Source: Bacteroidota bacterium (GTDB taxonomy: Bacteria; Bacteroidota; Bacteroidia; Chitinophagales; Chitinophagaceae). Taken from it: a DNA stretch of 64,000 nt. The stretch's first letter is position 1; each line of letters opens with the position of its first letter. Below are positions 54,349-63,739 of the stretch, piece by piece. The stretch lies in assembly GCA_018268035.1 (NCBI GenBank), contig JAFDXI010000096.1:28266-92265 (forward strand). The letters are read 5' to 3'. A model generated the notes under the pieces. That model did not search any database. It saw only the letters and a program-made list of their open reading frames with translations, and was not told the origin of the DNA. The position numbers and the translations under genes are program-made.

Positions 54349-54773
54349 TTAAACAAACCGTGTTTCAAATTCTGCTTTGGTAAGTATAACAAGTGTAGAA
54401 AATTTCATTTCGAGCATTTCCTTCACATCTAAAATATTGTTGTCGCCGCTGGTAACAAACCCGGAGTTGGTTTATAAAGCCAATGCAATTACATAATCAT
54501 CATCTTTATCCGCAGGGATATATCTTTTGATTGGATAATTCAGAGTAAAATAAGTGGTCACAGTTTTCACTGTTTTCAAAGCGTAAGCAATATTTACGTT
54601 ATACTTTTCAAGACGTGGATAATGTAATACACGTTCAATTCTTCAAGAAGCTCTTCGCAGGAAAAAACTGCCAGGTCATTATTGCCAATAATATCAACCA
54701 GTTTTTGCTCTTTTCGGGTAATGAAATAGCTAATCCAGATATTACAGTCTAATACAAATCTATTTACCCGCAT
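54349..54773 (-). pseudogene. PIN-domain toxin gene (VapC-like), frameshifted and with a nonsense codon
   Basis: The ATG at 54773 opens MRVNRFVLDCNIWISYFI, a PIN-domain N-terminus with the first acidic residue, and continues to FSCEELLEEL. One base is missing at 54634-54635; the domain then goes on in the next frame (RVLHYPRLEKYN, PADKDDDYVIALAL with the central acidic cluster). A TAA at 54472-54474, likely from CAA, interrupts it before TNSGFVTSGDNNIL with the last acidic residue. PIN proteins are Mg-dependent RNases and usually toxins. With two lesions this copy is dead. Its start overlaps the antitoxin gene by 14 bases. Confidence 0.8.
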
Positions 54774-54990
54774 ACAATTTTCTTGATTCGTGTTTCCACT
54801 TATCAATCTGTTCCATTGTCGGGGGCTTTATTTTTTTACCCTTGTAATTAGCAGCAGGCTTTACACCGGTTTTCTGTAGTTTCTTTACCCGCAATTGAGT
54901 AAGCAATATCTGGAGCTCTGATTTATCAAGACTTTCAACTTCTTTTATAATTGCATTTATTGTTTCCTGCTTTGTTGATACCGGCGGCAT
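54760..54990 (-). CDS. Antitoxin partner of the PIN toxin
   Basis: A 76-residue, mostly helical, Lys-rich protein (STKQETINAIIKEVESLDKS, then QILLTQLRVKKLQKTG). The C-terminal segment KPPTMEQIDKWKHESRKLYAGK would be the toxin-binding tail. The gene overlaps the start of the PIN gene by 14 bases, the usual antitoxin-toxin order. I recognise no named DNA-binding motif. The frame is intact, in contrast to the toxin. Confidence 0.65.
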   Translation of the reverse strand: MPPVSTKQETINAIIKEVESLDKSELQILLTQLRVKKLQKTGVKPAANYKGKKIKPPTMEQIDKWKHESRKLYAGK

Positions 54991-55057
54991 AAATAATTCG
55001 ATTGACTGTTTTTCAAACTTACATCATTTCGTAAAAATTTCGATAGGAAAAATTGCT

Positions 55058-55248
55058 TTGCTCTAATATTGTATGAGCAATGAAATAAAATTTCAGCAGT
55101 AACATGTGATTTAGATGGCAACTGCAATCTTAATAAATTGTCTTTGTATTCAAAACAATCTTTTTATAAGCAATTGCAAATGATTCCTTTGAAACATACA
55201 AATTTTTTACTCAATATCATGAGCAATTTTACTCAAAATATTGAGCAA
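55058..55248. promoter_or_regulatory. Cluster of GAGCAA/TTGCTC motifs upstream of the antitoxin gene
   Basis: TTGCTC (55058-55063) and GAGCAA (55075-55080) form an inverted repeat with an 11-base spacer. Two further GAGCAA copies occur at 55221-55226 and 55243-55248, each preceded by CTCAA (55210-55214 and 55232-55236). The 355-base gap from 54991 to 55345 holds no convincing gene. The arrangement could be an operator region for toxin-antitoxin autoregulation, but the second pair lies far from the antitoxin start. Confidence 0.35.
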
Positions 55249-55345
55249 AATTTAAATAACAATTATTCTGTTACAAAAGCCGGCCACCATAGTGTTTTCT
55301 TTATCTCTACTGTTTGTCAAAACCAGGTTAGCTTATACTATAACA

Positions 55346-57220
55346 TTAAAATGTTTTTGTATTATTACTCTCATCAGCATCCATCCATATCCCGCCATCA
55401 AGTGTAAGGCTTGTTACTTTTTCTTTTGCTTTAATGTTAACAACAGCCTGCTTTTGATCGTTCATCCAGATTCCGGGTGACTGGTGAAATTTTTCTGTGC
55501 TACCATCTTTGTAAGTTGCAATCACATCAACAGGTGCAGCCATACCACCAATATTTTTTAAAGTGATAGTATAATTGCTACCGTTTGCTTTTACATCTGT
55601 AATTGCGAGATCAATATAATTAGTTGAAAAGAACCAGTTATTCCAGAACCAGTTTAAATTTTTACCAACAACATCATTGAATGTATAAAAGAAATCCCAT
55701 GGTGTCGGATGTTTACCATGCCACCTGTCCATATATGCCTGCAAACATTTTTTAAACATCGCATCACCCAACAAATCTTTCATAGCAAGATAACCCAATG
55801 AAGCTTTCCCATATTCATTATTTCCAAGACCAGCGCCCGAAATTGCATCACCGGGTGTAATGATTGGTATCTGTTGATCAGAAGCTGCATTATTGATCCA
55901 ACCATCCACCCTAAACTGTTTATACAATTCAGTTGCTGCTTCAACACCCACATCTGCTGTACCAATTAAATATTCAAAAGTTGTGGCCCATCCTTCATCC
56001 ATAAACCCATATCGCGTTTCATTGATGCCCATATAAAAGGGCATGTAAGTGTGTGCTATTTCATGCTCTGCTACAAACCTTGCAAATGAAGTATCTTCAA
56101 ATGCTTCATCATTAACCATCATTGGGTATTCCATATCAGCAAAGCCCTGGAACACTGTTGTCTTTTCATAAGGATATGGTACACCAGGCCAGTTATGTGA
56201 TAACCAGTTGAGTGAATGTTTTGCAAATTGCGCTACATAATGATAATCTTTTGCAGCATCAAGATATGCTGCATTGGCAACAGCCCTTCTCTGCGTTTTA
56301 TCATCCACCACCACACTGCATCCATCCCAATTGTAATGATCGCTGATACCAAAAGCCATATCGGGAATATCATTGGCAATAAACTGCCAGCTATTCATTG
56401 CATTTTGTGTTGTAACAGTTTTTGCAGCTAAGTCAGCAGGTGTTACAATATTTATTGTAGCATCAGATGTAAAAGACTGCTGGTATCTTTTTAATATTTC
56501 CGGTTGCAACAAATTTTCAGGATGCTGCAATGCACCGGTGCCCCAGACAATAAAATTTTTCGGCACATTGACTGTTACAACATAATCATTAAAATCACTA
56601 TAAAATTCACGACTATCCGTAAAATCCATTCTGTCCCATCCATTATAATCATCAAATACAGCTACACGTGGATAGAAATATGCAATAAAATAAGAAGTGG
56701 AATCAATTGCGCCTTCGCGTCCACTTTGCTTTGATACATCATAATGCCATTTGAAAGTCATTTGCATTGAATCTTTAGGCGCCAGTGGAACAGGCAGGCG
56801 CAAAGGCATATTGGTGAAAATATTTTCCTGGTCAGGAACATCCATATTTTTACCGTTGATAGTAATTGCATCAATATGCATACCTGAAGTAAGATAATCT
56901 GCCTGTGCCGGATTATCCCTTGGCGCACCAGGTTTATGAATATTGACAAATAATTTGATAGAAGGTGTCCGCAAAGTATCTGTACTTTCATTTACATACA
57001 TGATAGTTTCACTACCAGTGACTGTTCTGTCTGGTGGCGCAACACTAATTGTTATATTATACCGTGCATGATTTTGCCAATAATTTTTTCCGGGATTGCC
57101 ATCCATACTTCTTGTACCATTTTTATAGGCTTGTTGAATATCCCTTGACATGAAAAGATCCTGAGCCTGCAGCTGGGGAATGGTAAATATGAAAAATAAC
57201 AATGATAAATAATAGCGCAT
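55346..57220 (-). CDS. M1-family metallopeptidase
   Basis: A 624-residue secreted aminopeptidase. Residues 1-19 are a signal peptide (ending LQAQ). The zinc site is HEIAH at 386-390 with the third ligand Glu409 in MDEGWATTF, exactly 18 residues after the second His as in M1 enzymes. The upstream GFADMEYPMMV at about 359-369 replaces the GxMEN exopeptidase motif. A further beta-sandwich domain of about 90 residues ends the protein. It removes N-terminal amino acids from peptides in the periplasm or outside the cell. TACTTTTG on the minus strand at 57289-57296 may be its -7 box. It is monocistronic. Confidence 0.92.
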   Translation of the reverse strand: MRYYLSLLFFIFTIPQLQAQDLFMSRDIQQAYKNGTRSMDGNPGKNYWQNHARYNITISVAPPDRTVTGSETIMYVNESTDTLRTPSIKLFVNIHKPGAPRDNPAQADYLTSGMHIDAITINGKNMDVPDQENIFTNMPLRLPVPLAPKDSMQMTFKWHYDVSKQSGREGAIDSTSYFIAYFYPRVAVFDDYNGWDRMDFTDSREFYSDFNDYVVTVNVPKNFIVWGTGALQHPENLLQPEILKRYQQSFTSDATINIVTPADLAAKTVTTQNAMNSWQFIANDIPDMAFGISDHYNWDGCSVVVDDKTQRRAVANAAYLDAAKDYHYVAQFAKHSLNWLSHNWPGVPYPYEKTTVFQGFADMEYPMMVNDEAFEDTSFARFVAEHEIAHTYMPFYMGINETRYGFMDEGWATTFEYLIGTADVGVEAATELYKQFRVDGWINNAASDQQIPIITPGDAISGAGLGNNEYGKASLGYLAMKDLLGDAMFKKCLQAYMDRWHGKHPTPWDFFYTFNDVVGKNLNWFWNNWFFSTNYIDLAITDVKANGSNYTITLKNIGGMAAPVDVIATYKDGSTEKFHQSPGIWMNDQKQAVVNIKAKEKVTSLTLDGGIWMDADESNNTKTF

Positions 57221-57339
57221 ATTGATGTTTTAATGAATGATTAGAACTGTTTGAAATATTTTTTGTTATCTCATACAATGACAATATCCAAAAGTAAATT
57301 TCCATTTTGATAACTGAAAAAAACAAATAGATAAACGGC

Positions 57340-57366
57340 AAAAAACCCCACGTAAAAACGTGGGGT
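57340..57366 (-). terminator. Rho-independent terminator after the hsp20 gene
   Basis: ACCCCACGT (57345-57353) pairs perfectly with ACGTGGGGT (57358-57366) around a four-base loop. On the minus strand the stem is followed by six Ts (As at 57340-57345). It lies about 33 bases after the stop of the small heat-shock gene. Confidence 0.88.
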
Positions 57367-57398
57367 CCTAACCAAAACCAACTGCTACGAAAAAAACC

Positions 57399-57824
57399 TT
57401 ACTGTATGCTAATCTCTTTCGGGAGTGCTTTCACTTCTTCTTTCTTAGGAAGATAAAGTTTCAACACACCATCTTCATATTTTGCCTGGATGTTCTCAAC
57501 ATTGATCACATCATCTACACGGAAACTACGTTTGAAACTGGTGAAATTAAATTCACGGCGATGTGTTTTATAATCGCTGTTTTCTACTTCATCTTTCTTT
57601 TCATAGCTGATAGTAAGCAAACCCTTGTCAAGATTTACTTTAAAATCTTCTTTCTTCAACCCCGGAGCTACCAATTCAAGATGAAAACCATCACTGGTTT
57701 CATGAATATTTACGGGTGGTACATTCCATCCATTTTCTTTTCCCCAGGCTGTAGGTATGTTGCCAAAAAACTCATCAAACAAGTTGTCTAATGTCATGTA
57801 ATTACGTTTTGCTAAAGTTGTCAT
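57399..57824 (-). CDS. Small heat-shock protein (Hsp20/alpha-crystallin)
   Basis: A 141-residue ATP-independent chaperone that holds unfolding proteins. The N-terminal region (DNLFDEFFGNIPTAWGK) is followed by the alpha-crystallin domain from about residue 37 (VPPVNIHETSDGFHLELVAPGLKKEDFKVN). The conserved AxxxDGVL step reads AKYEDGVLKLYLPKKEE. A C-terminal IxI-like tail (EISIQ) ends it. The 433-base gap upstream (57825-58257), shared with the divergent MFS gene, shows no further gene and no clear heat-shock operator. Confidence 0.95.
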   Translation of the reverse strand: MTTLAKRNYMTLDNLFDEFFGNIPTAWGKENGWNVPPVNIHETSDGFHLELVAPGLKKEDFKVNLDKGLLTISYEKKDEVENSDYKTHRREFNFTSFKRSFRVDDVINVENIQAKYEDGVLKLYLPKKEEVKALPKEISIQ

Positions 57825-58257
57825 AGTATTTTGTTTTATTGATTTAATAATTCTGGCATAGTTGAAACAAAGGATATACCATCACATTTTTCATGAAAGA
57901 AGTTCAGTCTTTTCATCAATTTCAATGACAAGTTTTCAGAAATACTTTTATTCAAATGCCAATCCGGCTTAAGAATGTTTTTCAAATGATTAATTTGTTT
58001 TTTTCTTTAATCAGGATAACGCATTTTTAAGCTTGGCAAATTGAAATACCGGATAATTTTATCTTTATTTATCAGCATGCCTTTAACCATTTCCTGTAAC
58101 CAGATTTTATCTGCTTTATTTTAAAATAGAATTATAAATGCAAAATCATAAAGAATAAAAAAATCATTTATGCGCTTCGCATTGTTACTACTGAAAACCT
58201 GTTTTATTTTTTTCAAAATGAATAAATGGCCTATTTTCATTCCTTATATACCGACTC

Positions 58258-59565
58258 ATGCAAACTGCATCAAAGAAAGTTATCAATGCCTGGGCTATGT
58301 ATGACTGGGCAAACAGTACTTATAATTTAGTAATCACAACAACATTTTTCCCCATCTATTTTACATCCGTTACCAAACATGCTTTTGGTAGTGAAATCAT
58401 TCCTTTGCTCGGTAGAAAGTTTGTCAATTCATCTTTGTATGATTACACTTTAGCTGCAGCATATTTTATCATTGCAATGTGTTATCCTGTGCTCACTTCC
58501 ATTGCAGATACAAGGGGTAACAAAAAAAATTTCATGCGCTTTTTTTGTTACATGGGTGCGATTGGCTGCAGCGCTTTATTTTTTTTCAAAGGCAATAATA
58601 TCTGGTTAGGCATTATTGCTTTTATGATGGCTGCAGGTGGTTATGTAGGCAGCCTTGTTTTTTACAACGCATTCTTACCTGAAATAGCTGTGCCCGAAGA
58701 CCAGGACAGGGTAAGTGCCAGAGGATTTTCCTTCGGTTATATCGGTAGTGTGATAATGCAATTAATAGGTTTTGTCCTGGTGTTGTTACTCGCTGATGAT
58801 CCCAATTACCTGGGGCCAAGAATTACATTCCTGTTAGTAGGGATATGGTGGGCAGGTTTTGCTCAAATAACATTTTCACGTGTACCAGAGACAAAAAGAA
58901 TATCAACACAAAAAAGCAATGTTTTTAAAGATGGATTTGTGGCGGTGAAACAGGTTTTCAACGAGGTAAAAAAAATGCCTGTATTAAAAAGGTTCCTGCG
59001 TGGTTTTTTCTTTTACAGCATGGGAGTACAAACAGTAATGCTGGCAGCTACTTTATTTGGCAGCAAACTTTTGCAATTGGCCGATACAAAACTTATCATT
59101 ACTGTTGTTGCCATACAATTGGTAGCCATCCCCGGCGCTATTCTGATGAGCCGTTTATCAATGAAGTATGGTAATATAAAAGTGTTGATGGGTGTTATCA
59201 TTTTCTGGATACTTATTTGTGTTGCCGCTTATTATACCGCAAATTATAAACTCAATGGAGGCGACCCTGAATATCTTTTTTATGCACTTTCAATTGCAGT
59301 GGGTTTAGTGATGGGTGGTATTCAATCACTGAGCCGCAGCACATATTCCAAACTGATGCCTGAAACAGAAGACACAGCTTCCTATTTCAGTTATTATGAC
59401 CTTACTGAAAAAATTGCAATTGTTATTGGCATGTTTGCTTTTGGTTATATTGAAGAACTAACAGGCAATATGCAGAATTCTGTATTAAGTTTAATCGTGT
59501 TTTTTGTAATTGGCTTTTTATGGTTATATACAGCTTTGAAAAAACAAAATTTATCACACAGATAA
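58258..59565 (+). CDS. MFS transporter of the UMF1 family
   Basis: A 435-residue membrane protein with about 12 helices. The N-terminus VINAWAMYDWANSTYNLVITTTFFPIYF is the hallmark of the UMF1 family (Atg22-related), as is GGIQSLSRSTYSKLMPETE in the second half. Bacterial members have unknown substrates; the fungal relative exports amino acids from vacuoles. The downstream MBL-fold gene starts 46 bases later on the same strand, so the two may share a transcript. Confidence 0.9.
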   Translation: MQTASKKVINAWAMYDWANSTYNLVITTTFFPIYFTSVTKHAFGSEIIPLLGRKFVNSSLYDYTLAAAYFIIAMCYPVLTSIADTRGNKKNFMRFFCYMGAIGCSALFFFKGNNIWLGIIAFMMAAGGYVGSLVFYNAFLPEIAVPEDQDRVSARGFSFGYIGSVIMQLIGFVLVLLLADDPNYLGPRITFLLVGIWWAGFAQITFSRVPETKRISTQKSNVFKDGFVAVKQVFNEVKKMPVLKRFLRGFFFYSMGVQTVMLAATLFGSKLLQLADTKLIITVVAIQLVAIPGAILMSRLSMKYGNIKVLMGVIIFWILICVAAYYTANYKLNGGDPEYLFYALSIAVGLVMGGIQSLSRSTYSKLMPETEDTASYFSYYDLTEKIAIVIGMFAFGYIEELTGNMQNSVLSLIVFFVIGFLWLYTALKKQNLSHR

Positions 59566-59611
59566 ACGAAATTTGCAAAGCAAACTTATCTGTCAACTGA
59601 AAAAACAAAGA

Positions 59612-60472
59612 ATGAAATTATATTCAATAGAAACAGGATTATTCAAATTAGATGGCGGCGCTATGTTTGGTGTTGTACCAAAAACAATTTGGCAAAAACT
59701 TAATCAACCCGATGAAAATAATTTATGCACCTGGAGCATGCGCTGCCTGTTGATTGAAGATGATAACAGACTCATATTAGTGGATAATGGTATCGGCAAT
59801 AAACAAAGTGAAAAATTCTTTGGCCATTATTACTTGCATGGTGATGATAGTTTAGACAAATCACTTGCAGCAAATGGTTTTAACAAAGATGATATCACAG
59901 ATGTTTTTCTTACCCATCTGCATTTTGATCATTGCGGCGGCAGCATCATTCGTGATGGTGACAAACTAATCCCTGCATTTAAAAATGCGGTTTACTGGAG
60001 CAATATGGAACACTGGAACTGGGCTGTGTATCCCAACGATAGAGAGAAAGCTTCTTTTCTCAAAGAAAATATTTTACCTATACAGGAAAGCGGTCAATTA
60101 AAGTTTATTGACCTGGTGAACTCAGAAGATGGAAAATTGAGTGAGACTGCTTTCACAAAAAATATTTCAATCCGTTTTGTGAGCGGACACACAGAAAAAA
60201 TGATGTTGCCACAACTACAATACAAAGAAAAAACCATTGTGTTTATGGCTGACCTGTTGCCATCCATGGCACATATCCCATTGCCTTATGTGATGGCTTA
60301 TGATATGCAGCCATTGAAAACACTGGAAGAAAAAAAATCATTCTTACAGGAAGCGCTTGCAGGTAATTACATTTTATTTTTTGAACATGATGCCCAACAT
60401 GAATGTTGCACATTACATCAAACAGAAAGAGGAATCAGGGAAAATGAAATTTTTAAATTAAATGAGATATAA
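59612..60472 (+). CDS. MBL-fold metallo-hydrolase
   Basis: A 286-residue hydrolase of the metallo-beta-lactamase fold. The dinuclear metal motif THLHFDHCGG places His102, His104, Asp106 and His107. The second His is in SGHTEKMM, and a later His in FEHDAQHE. I choose the ATG at 59612, since a TTG 39 bases upstream gives an unlikely lead. No signal peptide is visible, so it acts in the cytoplasm. The substrate is unknown; lactonases and phosphodiesterases share this pattern. Confidence 0.87.
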   Translation: MKLYSIETGLFKLDGGAMFGVVPKTIWQKLNQPDENNLCTWSMRCLLIEDDNRLILVDNGIGNKQSEKFFGHYYLHGDDSLDKSLAANGFNKDDITDVFLTHLHFDHCGGSIIRDGDKLIPAFKNAVYWSNMEHWNWAVYPNDREKASFLKENILPIQESGQLKFIDLVNSEDGKLSETAFTKNISIRFVSGHTEKMMLPQLQYKEKTIVFMADLLPSMAHIPLPYVMAYDMQPLKTLEEKKSFLQEALAGNYILFFEHDAQHECCTLHQTERGIRENEIFKLNEI

Positions 60473-60637
60473 AATGTGTTGGTTGTAAAATGATTTCATG
60501 AATTAAAAACATTCCAATAAAATCATTGTTTAAAATACAACAATAAAAATTTCATCAATCACTCAAAGTATCAATCACGTAATGAAGTGTTATCATCAAA
60601 CACATTTATTGTAATCATTTATTTCAATGGCTTCCCT

Positions 60638-60670
60638 CTAACAGCCAACAGCTAAAGGCTAACAGCTAAT
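60638..60670. repeat. Short dispersed repeat (AACAGCCAACAGCTAA type)
   Basis: The end of the 193-base gap before the receptor gene contains two related units (CTAACAGCCAACAGCTAA and GGCTAACAGCTAAT). A closely related block occurs at 63840-63872, inside a coding region. These short units look like a dispersed repeat of the genome. The gap shows nothing else. Confidence 0.5.
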
Positions 60671-63107
60671 AATCAAATCTCAACGGTACATTCAGTTTTA
60701 TACCAAAATTCCTGCCCATGTTAAACACACCCTGCCTGCCGGTAACATTATTTATAGCAAGGTATTTAAACCTGCTTAGGTTATCCTGGTAAGCGATATT
60801 ACAAAGGTTATCGCCGGTAATGCTAAGCTGGCATATCGTTTTACCTTTACTGACAATATCAGCAGAAATCTTTGCGCCCAAAAGCCAATAACCAGGCGTT
60901 GCCGTTTCTGTATTATAACCGGCAAATGCATTGTCCTGAGCAAAATTGTAATCACTTTCCATACCTGCATAAATATTGCGCACTACATTACCTTTCTTTA
61001 AGATGTCAACACCCAATGATGTTATCCATCTTGCTGCAGGTATAAATGGGAGATTGTCAGAACCATCAAGCGCATGAGAAAATTTTCCCCTGGTATAAGA
61101 AAATACATTTTTAAAATGCAACCAATCCAATGGATGCGGATGCACATCAAGGCTGAGTTCAAGTCCATAAAGATTAGCAGTCTGTTGTGCAAACCTGAAA
61201 ACTTCCAACTGCTCTCCTGTCCCAGGGTCTATCATGATGGAATCACCACCTGAAGCAGCAGGCACGCGTTCATAAAAAATAAAATCATTGATGTGGTTAT
61301 AATACAAACTTGCATCCAGCGAAACATGTTCTGTTGTCAATTCAATACCTGCATCGCCCTGCAGGCTCACTTCAGAATGCAATTGATTATTTCCTATTTC
61401 AAAACGGTTGGTACCTTCATGAGCGCCATTGCTTGCCAACTCTGCAAAGTTCGGCGCCCTGAAACCCCTTGCCACATTGACTTTCAGCGCAAGGGCCTTT
61501 GTTAATTCATAACTCATACCAAGGCTGCCGGAAATATCTGAGAAATTTTTTGTAAAGGCTGCAAACTTCATTTCACCATCCTGCATCAAAGCATCTCCTG
61601 CATCGTGTCTCGTATCATACCTTAAACCACCGGTTATCGTCAGTTTATTTTTTGTGTATTGTGAAAATACAAAACCACCGATATCAAATAACTGGTAATC
61701 AGGTATTAAAACTTCATCCGCCATATTCCTGTTGACCTGGTACATACCTGTTAAGCCAATAGTTGTTTTGAAATGATGGGTATAAGGCAGGTGCCAGTGC
61801 AATACATAATTTAAAGTATGCAGGCTGAACCACGCATCCGGTATTGACGCAGCGGCAGGATCGCCAAACTCCTGCCGCTGGTTATTCTGATAACCCAGTA
61901 TAACATCCATGCTGCTATTACCAATTTTAAAATGATTATCTGTGGATATTTTAAAATGGCGTACATGCTGGTAGGGCACTTCCATTGATAAGGATTTATT
62001 ATCATCGTTACCCACTATCGCTTCTTCACCATCAGGCATTTCTTTCACAAAATTCCCGGTAGCGCTGTCACGGTTTCCTTCCACGATGCCGAGGTGCTGG
62101 TCAAAATTGCTAACAAGCAAATGACTATAACCCCAGTTGCCTGCATAGCCTGCCATCGCACCGAAATCCTTATCATTAAACCTCGAATTAAAAACATACC
62201 CGTCATATTTATTTTGATAATCTGCAGCTCCTTTGTAGGTGCCGTAAACATTCCAGCTAAAACCATTTTTTGTGCCGCCAACATTTCCATAAAAACCACG
62301 CAATGCATTATTGGTTTGATATTCGGAAAGGAAATTGGCTTTGATGATACCTTCAGGCGCAGGTATCTGTGTCAGAATATTGATTACACCGGCAATAGCA
62401 TCGCTGCCATACATCAATGATGCAGGCCCTTTCAAAACTTCTACACGTTGCACACTGTAATCATCTATTTCAATTCCATGTTCATCGCCCCATTGCTGGC
62501 CTTCCTGTCGCACGCCATCATTCACAGTAAGCACACGGTTATATCCCAACCCACGGATAAAAGGTTTTGAAACTGCAGGCCCGGTGCTCACTGCATTCAC
62601 ACCTGCCACCAGTTTGGTGAGGGCATCAATTGCATTGGTAGAAACAGTGCCGATAAAATCCTGCCGCTTTACCACTTCCACCGGTTGCGGGTTTTGCTTG
62701 ATGCGTATGGCAGATGAAACACCGGTAACAGTTACGGCTTCCTGCTCTACTGCAGTAGGCTGCAATGCAAAATCATGTTGCGTCGGGGTTGTGAGGTCTA
62801 TCGTTTGCGCCTCTGATGCGTATCCAACATAAGAAACTTCCACCAGGTATTTTCCTGATGGGATATTATTGATATTATAATCACCATCATTATTTACAAT
62901 AGCTCCTTTATGAATATCGGGAATAAAGACAGATGCACCCGGGAGCAAAGCGCCTGTTTTTGCATCAGTGATTTTCCCTGAAATGGTGATACCGGTTTTC
63001 TTTGAAATATTTTTTGAAACAACCGGGCTATCGCTCTGGGCATTTGCGCAAATCAAGCCGGTTGACAATATTGAAGTAAATAAAATTTTAAACGTTGAAT
63101 AAGACAT
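60666..63107 (-). CDS. TonB-dependent outer-membrane receptor (possibly metal-related)
   Basis: An 813-residue receptor with a signal peptide (about residues 1-23), a carboxypeptidase-regulatory-like domain (about 40-115: TISGKITDAKTGALLPGASVFI), a plug (about 135-245, with FIRGLGYNRVLTVNDGVRQE and LKGPASLMYGSDAIAGVINI) and a 22-strand barrel ending NFGIKLNVPLRFDY. The plug is of the classic siderophore, cobalamin or metal type rather than SusC. The gene upstream encodes a small His/Cys-rich exported protein, so a metal or metallophore ligand is plausible. It lacks a SusD partner. Its last codons lie within the dispersed repeat at 60638-60670. Confidence 0.9.
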   Translation of the reverse strand: MSYSTFKILFTSILSTGLICANAQSDSPVVSKNISKKTGITISGKITDAKTGALLPGASVFIPDIHKGAIVNNDGDYNINNIPSGKYLVEVSYVGYASEAQTIDLTTPTQHDFALQPTAVEQEAVTVTGVSSAIRIKQNPQPVEVVKRQDFIGTVSTNAIDALTKLVAGVNAVSTGPAVSKPFIRGLGYNRVLTVNDGVRQEGQQWGDEHGIEIDDYSVQRVEVLKGPASLMYGSDAIAGVINILTQIPAPEGIIKANFLSEYQTNNALRGFYGNVGGTKNGFSWNVYGTYKGAADYQNKYDGYVFNSRFNDKDFGAMAGYAGNWGYSHLLVSNFDQHLGIVEGNRDSATGNFVKEMPDGEEAIVGNDDNKSLSMEVPYQHVRHFKISTDNHFKIGNSSMDVILGYQNNQRQEFGDPAAASIPDAWFSLHTLNYVLHWHLPYTHHFKTTIGLTGMYQVNRNMADEVLIPDYQLFDIGGFVFSQYTKNKLTITGGLRYDTRHDAGDALMQDGEMKFAAFTKNFSDISGSLGMSYELTKALALKVNVARGFRAPNFAELASNGAHEGTNRFEIGNNQLHSEVSLQGDAGIELTTEHVSLDASLYYNHINDFIFYERVPAASGGDSIMIDPGTGEQLEVFRFAQQTANLYGLELSLDVHPHPLDWLHFKNVFSYTRGKFSHALDGSDNLPFIPAARWITSLGVDILKKGNVVRNIYAGMESDYNFAQDNAFAGYNTETATPGYWLLGAKISADIVSKGKTICQLSITGDNLCNIAYQDNLSRFKYLAINNVTGRQGVFNMGRNFGIKLNVPLRFDY

Positions 63108-63173
63108 TGCTTAAGATTAATAAACCGGTTTTGGCAAACCAGTTTGTAAAAAAATTGATAATAGAAACCTTAC

Positions 63174-63506
63174 TTAAGCAATTGAAGGAGGGCCACGGCC
63201 ATCAAACACCACAGCAAATGAATTGGCTTGTGGTAAAGTGTAATTGAAATATGAACCGATGAAAAAAACAGGAGGGGCAATTGAAATTTCAGCCACAACA
63301 GCATCACTGTCTTTTGCAACCTGGAAATCACAGATAGCACAGGAAAAGTTTGCTTTCACAGCAGTTGCGTTTTTATCCAGGCTGTGAAAAACGCATGATG
63401 AAATATCATGCGTATGCATAGCCTTGACTACGTGGATGCAAACGAGCAATGCAATCAGGGCAAGTGCTCCGGCTTTTCTATAATATGCAGTACGCAGGAA
63501 ATTCAT
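63174..63506 (-). CDS. Small exported His/Cys-rich protein
   Basis: A 110-residue protein with an N-terminal hydrophobic segment (about residues 13-29) followed by KAMHTHDISSCVFHSLDK and, further on, FSCAICDFQVAKDSD. The HTH and CxxC elements could bind a metal ion. The C-terminus (YFNYTLPQANSFAVV) looks strand-like. I do not recognise a named family, but similar small proteins precede TonB-dependent receptors in other Bacteroidota. It lies 66 bases upstream of the receptor, on the same strand, and probably shares its promoter. Confidence 0.6.
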   Translation of the reverse strand: MNFLRTAYYRKAGALALIALLVCIHVVKAMHTHDISSCVFHSLDKNATAVKANFSCAICDFQVAKDSDAVVAEISIAPPVFFIGSYFNYTLPQANSFAVVFDGRGPPSIA

Positions 63507-63739
63507 CGGCTGCGAAGCTACTGTAATTTAGAAAAATGATTATCAGAATAAATGCTAATGGCCAATTAAAAAATGAGTTACCGGGAAACGTTCACAAACC
63601 TGGAAAAGAGAAACAATGTTTGATTTTGATGAAATCATGAATTATTGAATGTATTTACAAATCAAACCGCATCCATTATTTCAAATTATAAACTTCCTTA
63701 GGTTACTAAATATTCAATTTGAATAATCGAAAGGTTTTG

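Noticed and set aside
55138..55407. Possible 89-residue plus-strand gene
   Set aside because: It overlaps the end of the M1 peptidase gene, lacks a promoter, and has the Asn/Tyr/Phe-rich make-up of AT-rich non-coding DNA.
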